Shown here: piece by piece, positions 16,394 through 25,029 of the stretch | How the letters are laid out: each line of letters opens with the position of its first letter | How positions within the stretch are numbered: position 1 is the first letter of the stretch | Assembly (NCBI GenBank): GCA_964626015.1 | Contig: CAZVCC010000014.1 | Location: 1 to 57,519, forward strand | Source: CAIKZJ01 sp964626015 | GTDB taxonomy: Bacteria > Bacteroidota > Ignavibacteria > Tepidaquicellales > Tepidaquicellaceae | DNA length: 57,519 nucleotides | Direction: 5' to 3' | Program-made: the position numbers and the translations under genes | The notes under the pieces: model-generated | The model's database searches: none | What the model was told of the DNA's origin: nothing | The model's input: the letters and a program-made list of their open reading frames with translations, nothing else

Positions 16394-16864
16394 ATGAAAG
16401 TAAGTGATATATTATCCGAAAAGATAATAGAAGTTAATCTGGCGGTAAAAGACAAGAATGATGCCATAACGAAGATGTTAGAGCTGGCGAAAAATTCGGG
16501 CAATATTTTGGATTTTGAAGCAGTGAGCAAGTGCGTGTTTGAGAGGGAGAAGCTGGTATCGACGGGTGTTGGCAAGGGGTTTGCGATACCGCACGGAAAA
16601 TCGGATGAGATAAAAGAAATAGTTGCTGCATTTGCATTACTAAAAGAGCCGGTAGATTTTGATTCGATAGACGGAGAGCCGGTAAGGTTTGTGTTTCTTT
16701 TAGTGGGGAAAGACAGCATGCTGAATTTACATATAAAATTATTGAGCAGGATATCGAGATTAATGAATAAGGACGAGTTCAGGGAGAAGCTGCTAAATGC
16801 AGAGACGAAACAACAGGTGCTGAATCTTTTTGTAGAAGAAGAGCAGAGTTATCTGGATATATAG
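16394..16864 (+). CDS. PTS IIA domain protein, PtsN-like
   Basis: A 156-residue single EIIA domain of the fructose/nitrogen (PtsN) type. The phosphorylated histidine is His67 in FAIPHGKS, and the FALLKEPVDFDSIDGEPVRFVFLL block is typical (given here in outline). No other PTS component is in the window, so it is probably regulatory rather than a sugar transporter part. It lies 24 bases after the nucleotidyltransferase fusion and likely ends that operon, with a bidirectional terminator downstream at 17056-17090. Confidence 0.93.
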   Translation: MKVSDILSEKIIEVNLAVKDKNDAITKMLELAKNSGNILDFEAVSKCVFEREKLVSTGVGKGFAIPHGKSDEIKEIVAAFALLKEPVDFDSIDGEPVRFVFLLVGKDSMLNLHIKLLSRISRLMNKDEFREKLLNAETKQQVLNLFVEEEQSYLDI

Positions 16865-16925
16865 AAGTTGATAGCCCCAATCCCAAGAATGGAATTAAGG
16901 AAGGAAGGAAATAAGGGAAATAATA

Positions 16926-16966
16926 GAACGCTGATTTTCACGGATTTTACGGATGGGCACGGATTT
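16926..16966. repeat. CACGGATTT-type repeat fragment
   Basis: Contains GAACGCTGATTTTCACGG followed by two further (A/C)CGGAT blocks. It resembles the CGCGGATGGACACGG stretch near 24110. A short member of the dispersed intergenic repeat set. Confidence 0.55.
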
Positions 16967-17055
16967 AACTAAATTGTAAAAACATAAACTTAGTTAAGTT
17001 TTTTAGAAGAAGTTTTTCTTCCGTTTACAAAGTCATCATATTAATTATTGATATA

Positions 17056-17090
17056 ATAAAACCCGCGGATGTTTCTGCGGGTTCTTATTT
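17056..17090. terminator. Bidirectional terminator
   Basis: Arms AACCCGCGGA (17060-17069) and TCTGCGGGTT (17074-17083, one G-U pair) enclose a TGTT loop, with A-rich sequence to the left and CTTATTTT to the right. It lies between the ends of the PTS IIA gene (+) and the T9SS gene (-) and can serve both. Confidence 0.85.
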
Positions 17091-17118
17091 TGTTGATTTA
17101 ATAATTATTAATTCAGAA

Positions 17119-20100
17119 TTATTTGATAAGCACCATACGCTTTACGCTTGAAAAATTACCGCTTTTAATTCTGTAGAAATACACACCGCTGCTAAGATGT
17201 GAGCCGTTGAAGTCAACGGTGTAATATCCTGCCTGCTTTACTTCATTCACGAGGATTTTAATTTCTCTGCCTGTAATGTCATATATTTTTAATGATACGA
17301 ATCCCTGTTTTGGCAATGCAAAGTTTATCTTTGTAACAGGGTTAAACGGGTTTGGATAGTTTTGTGACAGCTGATAATTATCAGGCAATGTTGTAACAGA
17401 TATATGAGAAGTTTGTTGACCGGATATGTTCAAAGATAGCAAGTCCTCAAGTTTTCTTTTTTCTCTTTCTTCTTGTGTAATTATGTTTGAATATCTTAAA
17501 ACAGAAGTTACTCTGTTGTTAATCCTATTTTCATCCATCTTTATTCTTTCCACTTCTTTTTTAGCTAAATTTATATCGTTAGTCATTTTAAAAACATCTT
17601 TTTCCGTTCTGGATATTTTATCGTTTTTTGCTTTATTGAATGATTTTTTTACAACTCTTTTTATAGGATCTTCTTTTACATTTCGATTGACTCTTTTTGA
17701 TAAAAGATTAAAATACTGCTCTTCTGTTAAGTTTTCTTCTTTGCCCGATATTCCGCCAGAACCGTTTACAAACGCCTGAACTTCAGAATAATCCCAGCTT
17801 GCAAGAATTCTAGTGTGCTCATCTGGATGATACAATGAAATAAACTCATAACCCTCCATAGCTTCTGAGTAGTTTTCAATCGAAGTATAACACATCATCA
17901 TTATGTTGTAAGCTGTGTTGTTAAATTCTTCACTGTATAGATTGGATAATATTCTATCACTGAGAAAGTTAAGTAGTTCGGAATAAAGTGCGATTGTATA
18001 TCCATTATTATTTCCAGTATCAAGGGATTGATAGCATTTGTATAAATTGTATAAACTGTTTTCTGAGTGAGTACTGTTTGGGAAACCGTTTATCAGTGAT
18101 TTAAATACATATATTGCATTTGAATACTCATCGTTTTCCATTTTTAATACAGCTGCGGAGTATAATATTTCCTCCTGCGGCGGCTGTTCACCTGCATTGT
18201 AGTTAGTTTGATATAATGTGTCATATAAGCCATTTCCCAAATCCCTTATTCGCCAGACTGTTCCTCCGTCTGTTGATATGGAACAAGTAAAACTTGAACC
18301 ATAGTAATAAGGATTAATTGCTGCACCAGATGAAATCTCGATTAAGTCTGCGTCAGGAGAATTACTTCCGTTAAAACCATTGTTTCTTACAAAATATAAC
18401 TGTGAGCGTTCGTCAATCTGCCCGAATAAGTGATAGTATCCTTCAATTTTTGTAAAACAGTTTTGTCCCCAGTCAAGTCTTACATTGCCTTTTTCATAAT
18501 TTATGTTACCGTTACCCGTACTGGTAACAGTGTTATTTCCTCCATACCATATCCATGAATCATCATCAGCATTGTAAACCGGTGCAAGATTAGGGTAAGA
18601 ATTACAGTTCAGGATACTCAAACCCGACGTGCTTATATTATTTTCAAATACATGCGGTGTTGCCTGATTGAGTTCAAGAGCAATTGAAGAACCAAAATTA
18701 AAGGAATTACTTCTAATATCCATCGAAGTTTGTCTTGTGTACAGACTGGTTTTTCCTACTGTTCCGCTGCATGTGTTGTTGAAAAAGTTCACGATTGGAA
18801 AGTAGCTTGTCATACCAACTATTGCCACGCTTGCCTGACCGCTTTGAATATTGTTGTGGTGTATATTGATGTTACTCTCGCTAGAACTTTCTTCTTCTTC
18901 ATTTATCAAAGAGTAATACATTAATAAACCAATTCCGTTCAGAGGTTTCATCAATATCTGGTTGTAAGAAATTGTAATATTATTTGCATTAACAGTATGG
19001 ATTACGTAGTTTTCAAAAATCCCGGTGTTATTAAAGATGTTATTACTGATGACTTTTGTCTTTCCGGCATATTCCGGCGTTGTATTTTCAATGTAAACAG
19101 GCTTTTTTAGATTCGTGAATGTACACCATGTAATTGATGTCTGTTCACCAGCGTTTTCAAATACAAGTCCTTTCCCTGGTGTTGATGGATTCAATGATGA
19201 AATCACGCTGCCATTCGCAATAAGATATGCCCCGTTCTTGAATTCTATTTTTGCATTTTCACCAAGCTGGACTATGGAGTTGGGATTAAGTTTTAAGTAT
19301 GTACCCGCACCGTCGAAAGTAACAGTTGAGTTGTCACAAACTTTAAATTTACCGTTGGTTTCAACTTCAATGTGTCCTCCGTTATTAACAACGTTGTTAT
19401 TCAGCGAGAATACAATTTCGGAGAATTCGCAAATACGCATAAAAGCATTCGGATTCCATGTTATTGCAGCATTACTGTCAATTATCTTTCCACCGCGGCA
19501 CGCATTCAATTGTGAATATGATTCCATATCTAATTGTGAACCCGGTGAGAAACAGATTGTATCACCTTTATATGTACCCGAATTATTATATCCCGAAATC
19601 CATAACCTATGATCATTTATGATTGTAATTTTATTGTCTGGTTTGACATTCAATCGAAAACCAAATACTAAATTATCAGTACCCTCTTCATAGAATGTTG
19701 CCGGCGTTACATAAGTTTTTCCGGTAACATTTTCACCTGTAATTATAGGCGGGTTAGAATAATAGTTATAAGACCACGCGTTCAGTGAATCGATTGTATT
19801 GTAGCCATTTCTATCATCTTCGCCTGTATATGGATAAACACCGTTCAGAGTTACTTCTGTACCAAGTTCCAGAACCCGTATTTTATGAGAATTAATCATC
19901 CTGGGACATATAGGAAATGGTGTTGTTTTTGCAAAAAAATTCTTTGTAGGATTTACAGGAGTTTGAGGAACTACTTCCCAAACTTTGTATTCTTTAGTAG
20001 GTTCACCGTTTAAAATGTCTGACGTATAAATATATCCGATAGTTTGTTCCCCAGGGTTCATTTTATAAAATCTAATTCTTGGGATATTTTCTTCGTTTAT

Positions 20101-20664
20101 TGGTTCAAATTTGATTTTTAAGTCTGCCCTATAACCGCCTTGGTTTAAACTCTCTTGAAATTTACTATCAAGACTGTTGAGATAAAATTTAAAAGTACAA
20201 ATATTTTGTGGTGACGACATTTGTTGAGCGGTTATTGCTATTTTATATTTTGCGAATCCCCAGGTAACATTAATATTATATTGCGGATATTCTTCACCGG
20301 AACAATGCCCAAAATCAAGAAAAGCAGACTCATCCACTGTTGGTTCATTTCCTTCTTTAAAACCTGTAACATATGCAATTTGTCTTGTTATCACAGTATT
20401 ATCAGTATTAAAGAATCTCCAAGAAGCGCCATTTTGTATTTGCTCAACCCTGTTATAGGGTATGTAATTTACTTTTGGGGCAGTAATTCCTTCAAATGGT
20501 GCGGATACTACTTCCATTGTAGCGGAAATCCTATAGCCGAATTTCCCAAAAATTCCAAGATCACCGTTTAAAACATCTGGTTGAGAAAAAAGGTTTTGAT
20601 TAAAAAATATTACAATTAAAACGAATAATATTATTCTCTGGTTTATTTTTAGTGTTTTATTCAT
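17119..20664 (-). CDS. Secreted beta-helix protein with T9SS sorting domain
   Basis: An 1181-residue exported protein. It has an N-terminal signal peptide (ILFVLIVIFFNQNLFSQ), an N-terminal region of unknown fold, and a central right-handed beta-helix (about residues 400-720) rich in Asn ladders such as NTGIFENYVIHTVNANNI and NINIHHNNIQSG. A helical segment with TPR-like features follows (about 820-1000, AVLKMENDEYSNAIYVFKSLI), then a Lys-rich coiled coil. The type A T9SS sorting domain at the end has NYPNPFNPVTKI, KIYDITGREI and SSGVYFYRI. It is probably attached to or released from the outer surface. The mixture of parallel beta-helix and TPR-like repeats is unusual but no enzymatic motif is seen. 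Confidence 0.88.
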   Translation of the reverse strand: MNKTLKINQRIILFVLIVIFFNQNLFSQPDVLNGDLGIFGKFGYRISATMEVVSAPFEGITAPKVNYIPYNRVEQIQNGASWRFFNTDNTVITRQIAYVTGFKEGNEPTVDESAFLDFGHCSGEEYPQYNINVTWGFAKYKIAITAQQMSSPQNICTFKFYLNSLDSKFQESLNQGGYRADLKIKFEPINEENIPRIRFYKMNPGEQTIGYIYTSDILNGEPTKEYKVWEVVPQTPVNPTKNFFAKTTPFPICPRMINSHKIRVLELGTEVTLNGVYPYTGEDDRNGYNTIDSLNAWSYNYYSNPPIITGENVTGKTYVTPATFYEEGTDNLVFGFRLNVKPDNKITIINDHRLWISGYNNSGTYKGDTICFSPGSQLDMESYSQLNACRGGKIIDSNAAITWNPNAFMRICEFSEIVFSLNNNVVNNGGHIEVETNGKFKVCDNSTVTFDGAGTYLKLNPNSIVQLGENAKIEFKNGAYLIANGSVISSLNPSTPGKGLVFENAGEQTSITWCTFTNLKKPVYIENTTPEYAGKTKVISNNIFNNTGIFENYVIHTVNANNITISYNQILMKPLNGIGLLMYYSLINEEEESSSESNINIHHNNIQSGQASVAIVGMTSYFPIVNFFNNTCSGTVGKTSLYTRQTSMDIRSNSFNFGSSIALELNQATPHVFENNISTSGLSILNCNSYPNLAPVYNADDDSWIWYGGNNTVTSTGNGNINYEKGNVRLDWGQNCFTKIEGYYHLFGQIDERSQLYFVRNNGFNGSNSPDADLIEISSGAAINPYYYGSSFTCSISTDGGTVWRIRDLGNGLYDTLYQTNYNAGEQPPQEEILYSAAVLKMENDEYSNAIYVFKSLINGFPNSTHSENSLYNLYKCYQSLDTGNNNGYTIALYSELLNFLSDRILSNLYSEEFNNTAYNIMMMCYTSIENYSEAMEGYEFISLYHPDEHTRILASWDYSEVQAFVNGSGGISGKEENLTEEQYFNLLSKRVNRNVKEDPIKRVVKKSFNKAKNDKISRTEKDVFKMTNDINLAKKEVERIKMDENRINNRVTSVLRYSNIITQEEREKRKLEDLLSLNISGQQTSHISVTTLPDNYQLSQNYPNPFNPVTKINFALPKQGFVSLKIYDITGREIKILVNEVKQAGYYTVDFNGSHLSSGVYFYRIKSGNFSSVKRMVLIK

Positions 20665-20698
20665 TATCTTAAAAAGTTAATTTTGAAAATAGCGATTT

Positions 20699-20810
20699 AA
20701 AAATAAGGGCACCATCTTAATACATAGTATTAAGAACTCAAATGCTGAAGCGTAATTCCTTTTACCAGTTTCCAATTGCTAAAAAGGAATAAGTGGGTGC
20801 CCTTTTATTT
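20699..20810. ncRNA. Three-way-junction-like structured intergenic element
   Basis: An outer stem AAGGGCACC (20705-20713) pairs with GGTGCCCTT (20796-20804) and can extend outward through AAAATA/TATTTT. It encloses two perfect hairpins: CTTAATAC-ATA-GTATTAAG (20716-20734) and ATTCCTTTT (20755-20763) with AAAAGGAAT (20782-20790). On the minus strand it follows the T9SS gene ending at 20845, and the outer stem is followed by a T-rich tract, so it may be an elaborate terminator or a small RNA. Its near-terminal inverted repeats would also fit a MITE-like insertion. Confidence 0.5.
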
Positions 20811-20844
20811 TATGGTCCTCGGATAATGTTTTTTATTTTATTTA

Positions 20845-22104
20845 TCATTTTCGTAATATAAGTCTGTGAACCTTTACTTTTGAATCTATCTTAAGAACAG
20901 CAAAATATATACCACCAGCTAAATTATTACCTTTAAAATTGACTTCATACACTCCTGTATTCTGTTTCATATTTACAAGTGTTGCTATTACTTTTCCGAG
21001 GATATCATATATCTTTAATGAAACATATGTATAATTATTTGAAGCCTCGCTGTCGCGTGATACTTTATAATTTATTTTGGTTTCACTGTTGAATGGATTT
21101 GGATAGTTTTGGATGAATAAATAGTTTTCACTATTACCTATGGTATTATTCTCAACTCCTACCACTCCAAACGGATTGTAAACATATAAACCGCCTGCTA
21201 CACAAATCCACATATTGCCATATTTATCCTTTGAAAAATTTTGAACATCGTTGATGAACGGATAAGGAAATATTTGCCATGTTGTATCATTATAAATTGA
21301 CAATCCATTTCCTCCAATCCATTTTACATTATTGTTATCAACATATACGGAAAACAAATTATTATCATGAAGTCCTGAATTGGTTGTATTATAAACTGTC
21401 CAAATATTCTGTGCAACGTTTAATTTTGCTAAACCCCCAAAAAATGTTGCAAACCATAAATTATTTTGTAAATCCGATGTAATCATATAAATCCAGTTGC
21501 TTGGTATGCCTGAATTAAGTATATTATACAGAGTCCAGTTTACTCCGTCGAACTTTGCAACACCTCCCATATACGATCCCACCCATACAATATTATTTTT
21601 TACAAAGACACATTCTGTCAAGTTAGTAGGAAGTCCTGAATTGCTTGCATTGTAATAAACCCAACTTGAATCGTTGTATTTAAACAATCCGTATCCCGCA
21701 AACCATTTATTGTTATTGTCATCAACATCAATGTAACCTGCCCAGTTGACTGGGAACCCGGTATTTTCATTGTTATATAAGGTCCAGTTTACACCGTCAT
21801 ATTTAACTATGCCTTTTCCGGGACATGTCATCCACATTTTATTTCTTTTATCCATCACAATTCCATAACAATGATTTTGAGGTAATCCCGAGTTTAGTGT
21901 ATCATACACAGTCCACGTATTGCCTTTTAATTTGGCAAACCCGTTATCGGTAGTTATCCACTTTACATTATTACTGTCTATTAAGATACTACCCACAAAA
22001 CTGCTTGGTAATCCTGAATTGAATTGTGTATAAATCACCCACTGCGGCTGGGCTTTAAGAGCCAAAGCAAACAACAATATTATTGTTGTGAAAATTATTT
22101 TCAT
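20845..22104 (-). CDS. Secreted seven-bladed propeller protein with T9SS sorting domain
   Basis: A 419-residue exported protein: signal peptide (MKIIFTTIILLFALALKAQ), then seven repeats of about 42 residues of the two-component-regulator-propeller type. Each has a W(V/T)xY element after GxAKxxGxxW and a strand such as NNVKWI, NKMWM, NNKWFA or NNLWFA. The C-terminal T9SS sorting domain has NYPNPFNSETKI, KIYDILGKVI and GGIYFAVL. The repeats predict a seven-bladed beta-propeller, usually a ligand-binding platform, here without a kinase domain. It lies upstream of the beta-helix T9SS gene on the same strand, but the structured element between them suggests separate transcription. Confidence 0.9.
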   Translation of the reverse strand: MKIIFTTIILLFALALKAQPQWVIYTQFNSGLPSSFVGSILIDSNNVKWITTDNGFAKLKGNTWTVYDTLNSGLPQNHCYGIVMDKRNKMWMTCPGKGIVKYDGVNWTLYNNENTGFPVNWAGYIDVDDNNNKWFAGYGLFKYNDSSWVYYNASNSGLPTNLTECVFVKNNIVWVGSYMGGVAKFDGVNWTLYNILNSGIPSNWIYMITSDLQNNLWFATFFGGLAKLNVAQNIWTVYNTTNSGLHDNNLFSVYVDNNNVKWIGGNGLSIYNDTTWQIFPYPFINDVQNFSKDKYGNMWICVAGGLYVYNPFGVVGVENNTIGNSENYLFIQNYPNPFNSETKINYKVSRDSEASNNYTYVSLKIYDILGKVIATLVNMKQNTGVYEVNFKGNNLAGGIYFAVLKIDSKVKVHRLILRK

Positions 22105-22653
22105 GTTTTATTAATCTTTTATTTTTTTAAAGGATTCACATCTTTGGTAGATCTACGGTTAGAATTAATATTTGTAAATATATAAATGTAATTTTCTTAA
22201 TCATGTTTTATCAAGTTTTTAAATAGATTCATTTCTGGAATACTGATGACTTTTGAAGATTCTACTTTAATTGAAATCTTAGTCTCATAAATTACAGGAA
22301 ATTTATTATAAGGTGTGATTGAAAAATGTAAAAGATGACAATTATAATAAGATAAGGAAATTATAAGAAAAATTTCCCTCCCCTTGGTCAAACAAATATG
22401 ATAACTCAAATTATTCATAATTGTATTTGATTAATCCCCCTGAGAAAACAAACAGTTGCTGCTTTTTTTTTGGGGGGGGGTCTAAAATTATATCTGGATT
22501 AACATAGTCATTTTTTAATTATTTGTCAATGTAACATTTGATAGTCTTCAAGCCGCCGCATTCCGGAATAAATAAAATAACTTTGATGGAAGTTATAATA
22601 CGGTTGTTGCTTAAATGGTAATTCTATTTTAGTATAAGAGATAGAAATGAGGC

Positions 22654-22745
22654 TCCGCGCTGCAAGCAGCGGGGTATCTTATTAACAAATATATAGTTTT
22701 CGCCCCGCCAAAAAGATAGGCGGGTCTTCGACAGACGGCGGGTTT
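22654..22745. repeat. GC-rich hairpin cluster
   Basis: CGCTGC-AA-GCAGCG (about 22658-22671) is followed by CCCGCC (22704-22709), which can pair with GGCGGG at 22719-22724 or with the later CGGCGGG before a T run (22736-22746). The second choice would make a terminator-like hairpin on the plus strand. No plus-strand gene lies upstream, so it is more likely a dispersed palindromic unit. Confidence 0.5.
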
Positions 22746-22794
22746 TTAATAAGCCGAGAATATAGATTTGGGTTACACGGCGTAGCCGATGGCT

Positions 22795-22950
22795 ACAAAC
22801 AAAATAAAGACAAACTATAACAAAGAATTTAACCGCAGGGGTCGCAGAGATCGCAGAGAACTAACACTAAAATGCAAAAGAGGAAATAGATTTAACGCTA
22901 AGGTCGCAAAGAAAGCCCCGAGATCTCGGGGTAGACGTCGGACGCAAAGA
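22795..22950. repeat. Composite purine-rich repeat, copy 1, with inserted palindrome
   Basis: Begins with a 44-base segment (22795-22838) that recurs at 23799-23842 with one mismatch. It continues into CGCAGAG and CGCAAAG units. A 28-base segment carrying the perfect palindrome CCCCGAGATCTCGGGG (22916-22931) interrupts the CGCAAAG series. The open frame 22789-22977 across it is a repeat artefact. Confidence 0.7.
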
Positions 22951-23037
22951 GACCAATTAAACTATTTTCGTTTATAAAAGTTTGTTTTTAATACAACATT
23001 TTTACGGATAGTAGCACTAAGAACAAAAGCTGTGATT

Positions 23038-23063
23038 CCTTCCCAAACTTGAGTTTGGGAAGG
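23038..23063. repeat. Dispersed palindrome, copy 2
   Basis: Perfect 12-bp arms CCTTCCCAAACT and AGTTTGGGAAGG around TG. It differs by one base from the copy at 383-408. Confidence 0.75.
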
Positions 23064-23073
23064 AGATATTATT

Positions 23074-23135
23074 TAGTCCCTGCCTAAAGGTGAACCTAAA
23101 GGCAGGCCTTCAGTAGGCAGGCGCCGATGGGACTA
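23074..23135. repeat. Compound inverted repeat
   Basis: Outer arms TAGTCCC (23074-23080) and GGGACTA (23129-23135) enclose several overlapping TGCCT/AGGCA arms. It directly follows the dispersed palindrome and looks like a palindromic repeat unit. Confidence 0.5.
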
Positions 23136-23249
23136 TAAGATTTTTAGATATTTAAGCTATTGTTATGACTTCCCTACGGGACTTCCAACATTTAAAACAC
23201 CTGTATTTTTCGCTTCAGGTAACGAAGAATTAATCACTTAAGATTAAAA

Positions 23250-23648
23250 TCAGTTCTTGTGTTGTGCTAGTTCCATGAGAATACCATTAGTTGATTTAGG
23301 ATGAAGAAAGGCAATCAACATTCCCTCCGCCCCAATCCTTGGCTGCTGATCGATTAGCTGAATACCGTTTTGTTTAAGCTCTTCAAGTTTGCCTGCAACG
23401 TCGGGGACGTTGAAAGAGCAATGATGAATCCCCTCCCCTCTTTTCTCGACGAACTTACCGATGGGTGAATCTTCAGAGGTAGCTTCGAGAAGTTCAATAT
23501 CAAAGTTTTCAAGTTTGATTTTTCTGACGTTAACTTTTTGTTCGGCGACGTATTCCATTTCACCTGCTTTGACTCCGAAGATTTTTTCGAATAGGGGGAC
23601 GGAGTTTTCGAGTGATTTAACTGCTATGCCAAGATGTTCAAGTTTCAT
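23250..23648 (-). CDS. mce: Methylmalonyl-CoA epimerase
   Basis: A 132-residue vicinal-oxygen-chelate fold protein that interconverts the (R)- and (S)-methylmalonyl-CoA epimers in propionate metabolism. It opens KLEHLGIAVKSLENSVPLF with the metal histidine in EHLGIAV. It has GEGIHHCSFNVPDV with the second histidine and ends with NGILMELAQ carrying the metal glutamate; the length is normal. It stands alone between two repeat-rich regions with no mutase gene in the window, so it probably serves a pathway encoded elsewhere. Confidence 0.92.
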   Translation of the reverse strand: MKLEHLGIAVKSLENSVPLFEKIFGVKAGEMEYVAEQKVNVRKIKLENFDIELLEATSEDSPIGKFVEKRGEGIHHCSFNVPDVAGKLEELKQNGIQLIDQQPRIGAEGMLIAFLHPKSTNGILMELAQHKN

Positions 23649-23798
23649 GATTTAATTAGATTGGTTTCACAAATATTTTTATAAAAATATGAAATTCACA
23701 AGATTAGAAAAATCCAAAAAAGTGAGATAAAAGAATTCACCACTAAGTGAACTCAGTTCACGGTGTAGCTAGAGCTATTCTCCAAAGGCGAATCTACG

Positions 23799-23940
23799 AC
23801 AAACAAAATAAAGACAAACAATAACAAAGAATTTAACCGCAGAGTGCGCAGAGAACGCAGAGAAAGCAAATAGATTATAGATTAACAAAAAGATTTTTAA
23901 CGCAAAGCGCGCAAAGAAAAGCAAAGGACGCAAAGAAAAC
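23799..23940. repeat. Composite purine-rich repeat, copy 2
   Basis: The first 44 bases (23799-23842) repeat 22795-22838 with one mismatch. CGCAGAGAACGCAGAGAAAG and later AACGCAAAGCGCGCAAAGAA follow. It has the same order of sub-units as copy 1 but lacks the inserted palindrome. Confidence 0.75.
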
Positions 23941-23998
23941 TATTAAGCCTTTTTCTTTTACAATGGAACGCGGATTAATAAAGTTAAGAAAGAGAAGA

Positions 23999-24245
23999 GA
24001 TTTACCACAGAGCGCTCAGAGGGAATAGCAGAGAACACAGAGAGAAATATGATTTATTGCCCGCGGGAAAGAGAGGGATTTAAGAACGCACGCTGATAAA
24101 GCAGAATGGAACGCGGATGGACACGGATGAGACTGATTATCACGGATTAAGAACTGAATTTATAAGAGCGCACGCTGAAAGAGCTGATGAGTTATGATTT
24201 GCACTGATTAAGAGCTGGATTTATTGCCCACGGGAAAGGTTGGGA
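23999..24245. repeat. Mixed repeat block with direct repeats
   Basis: GATTTATTGCCC(G/A)CGGGAAAG occurs near 24050 and 24219. (G/A)AGCGCACGCTGA-like units occur near 24083 and 24165 and recall the pair at 12527-12653. CACAGAG and CGCGGATGGACACGG units lie between them. Confidence 0.6.
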
Positions 24246-24404
24246 AATAGAATTGTCGGGAAAGATTTGTAAATATTTGGGAGACTTATAAGGAAAGTGA
24301 TAAAAGTTGGGAAAAGAGAAAGGAAATTTTACATGTATTTTATGTTCAAATAATATTACTTTGCACATATTAAAAAGGATTTTACTAATTTAAATCTCGC
24401 TTAA

Positions 24405-25028
24405 ATGTTAAAAAGATTTCTACCAAAGCAACCCAAATTTTTTGAACTTATCCTAAAGATTACAGAAGAATCATTCGAAGCCGCTAAACTGCTTGACAAG
24501 ATAGTAAAGGAGCCGGAGAACATTGAAGACATTGCCTCGCAGATACACATTATTGAGAACAAATGCGATGACTACACTCACACAGTAAAGAATGAGCTGA
24601 ACGATACGTTTATAACGCCGATTGACAGAGAGGATATATTTGCGGTTACAAACAGTCTTGACGATGTTGTTGACGGAATAGACAGTATAGCAGCAAAATT
24701 AAAAATGTACAAGATTAAGACAAACTTGAAGTACGGTCCCCAGCTTGCCTCAATAATATTATCACAGACGGAGCTGCTTGTTTCAGCCGTGCGAAGCATG
24801 ACAGAGAACAAATACAGGGAAACACTGGATAAGCTTATCTCGGTGAGGAATCTTGAAACGGAAGGCGATACAATATTCAGAGATTCGATAATATATCTAT
24901 TTGATAATGAAAGCGATGTGATTGAGGTGATAAAGAAGAAAGAGATTCTGGAAAAATTCGAAAAGGCAGTAGATAAATGCCAGACAGCAACTCTTGCGAT
25001 TGAGGGAGCATTAATTAAAAATATGTAG
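24405..25028 (+). CDS. DUF47 (PhoU-like) phosphate transport regulator
   Basis: A 207-residue all-helical protein. The family block is seen at IHIIENKCDDYTHTVKNEL (about 47-65) and TPIDREDIFAVTNSLDDVVD (about 71-90), with EGDTIFRDSI in the second half (about 152-161). DUF47 proteins are PhoU-related partners of PiT phosphate transporters. The next gene, 1 base after this stop, encodes such a transporter, so this protein probably controls its activity or expression. Confidence 0.94.
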   Translation: MLKRFLPKQPKFFELILKITEESFEAAKLLDKIVKEPENIEDIASQIHIIENKCDDYTHTVKNELNDTFITPIDREDIFAVTNSLDDVVDGIDSIAAKLKMYKIKTNLKYGPQLASIILSQTELLVSAVRSMTENKYRETLDKLISVRNLETEGDTIFRDSIIYLFDNESDVIEVIKKKEILEKFEKAVDKCQTATLAIEGALIKNM

Positions 25029-25029
25029 G

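Larger units (their letters stand above)
22105..23249. other. Gene-free, repeat- and hairpin-rich region
   Basis: No gene is supported. From 22105 to about 22640 the DNA is AT-rich and ordinary except for a T9-G9 homopolymer pair (22463-22480). From about 22650 to 23140 it is a patchwork of GC-rich hairpins, purine-rich CGCAGAG/CGCAAAG repeats and palindromes, listed separately. The remaining 100 bases show nothing. A 73-codon frame at 22418-22197 (-) resembles nothing I know and has no ribosome site. Confidence 0.65.
23649..24404. other. Gene-free repeat region upstream of DUF47-PiT
   Basis: No gene is supported in 756 bases. About 23799-24245 is packed with dispersed purine-rich repeats. 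The final 100 bases are AT-rich and contain TTACTTTG (about 24357-24364), one base off the TAnnTTTG box, as a possible promoter for the phosphate genes. Confidence 0.65.

Noticed and set aside
22197..22418. 73-codon minus-strand open frame
   Set aside because: No recognisable domain, no ribosome site, and unusual composition in an AT-rich gap; could be a remnant but cannot be supported.
22789..22977. 62-codon plus-strand open frame rich in Arg
   Set aside because: It is formed by the composite repeat and inserted palindrome; not a gene.
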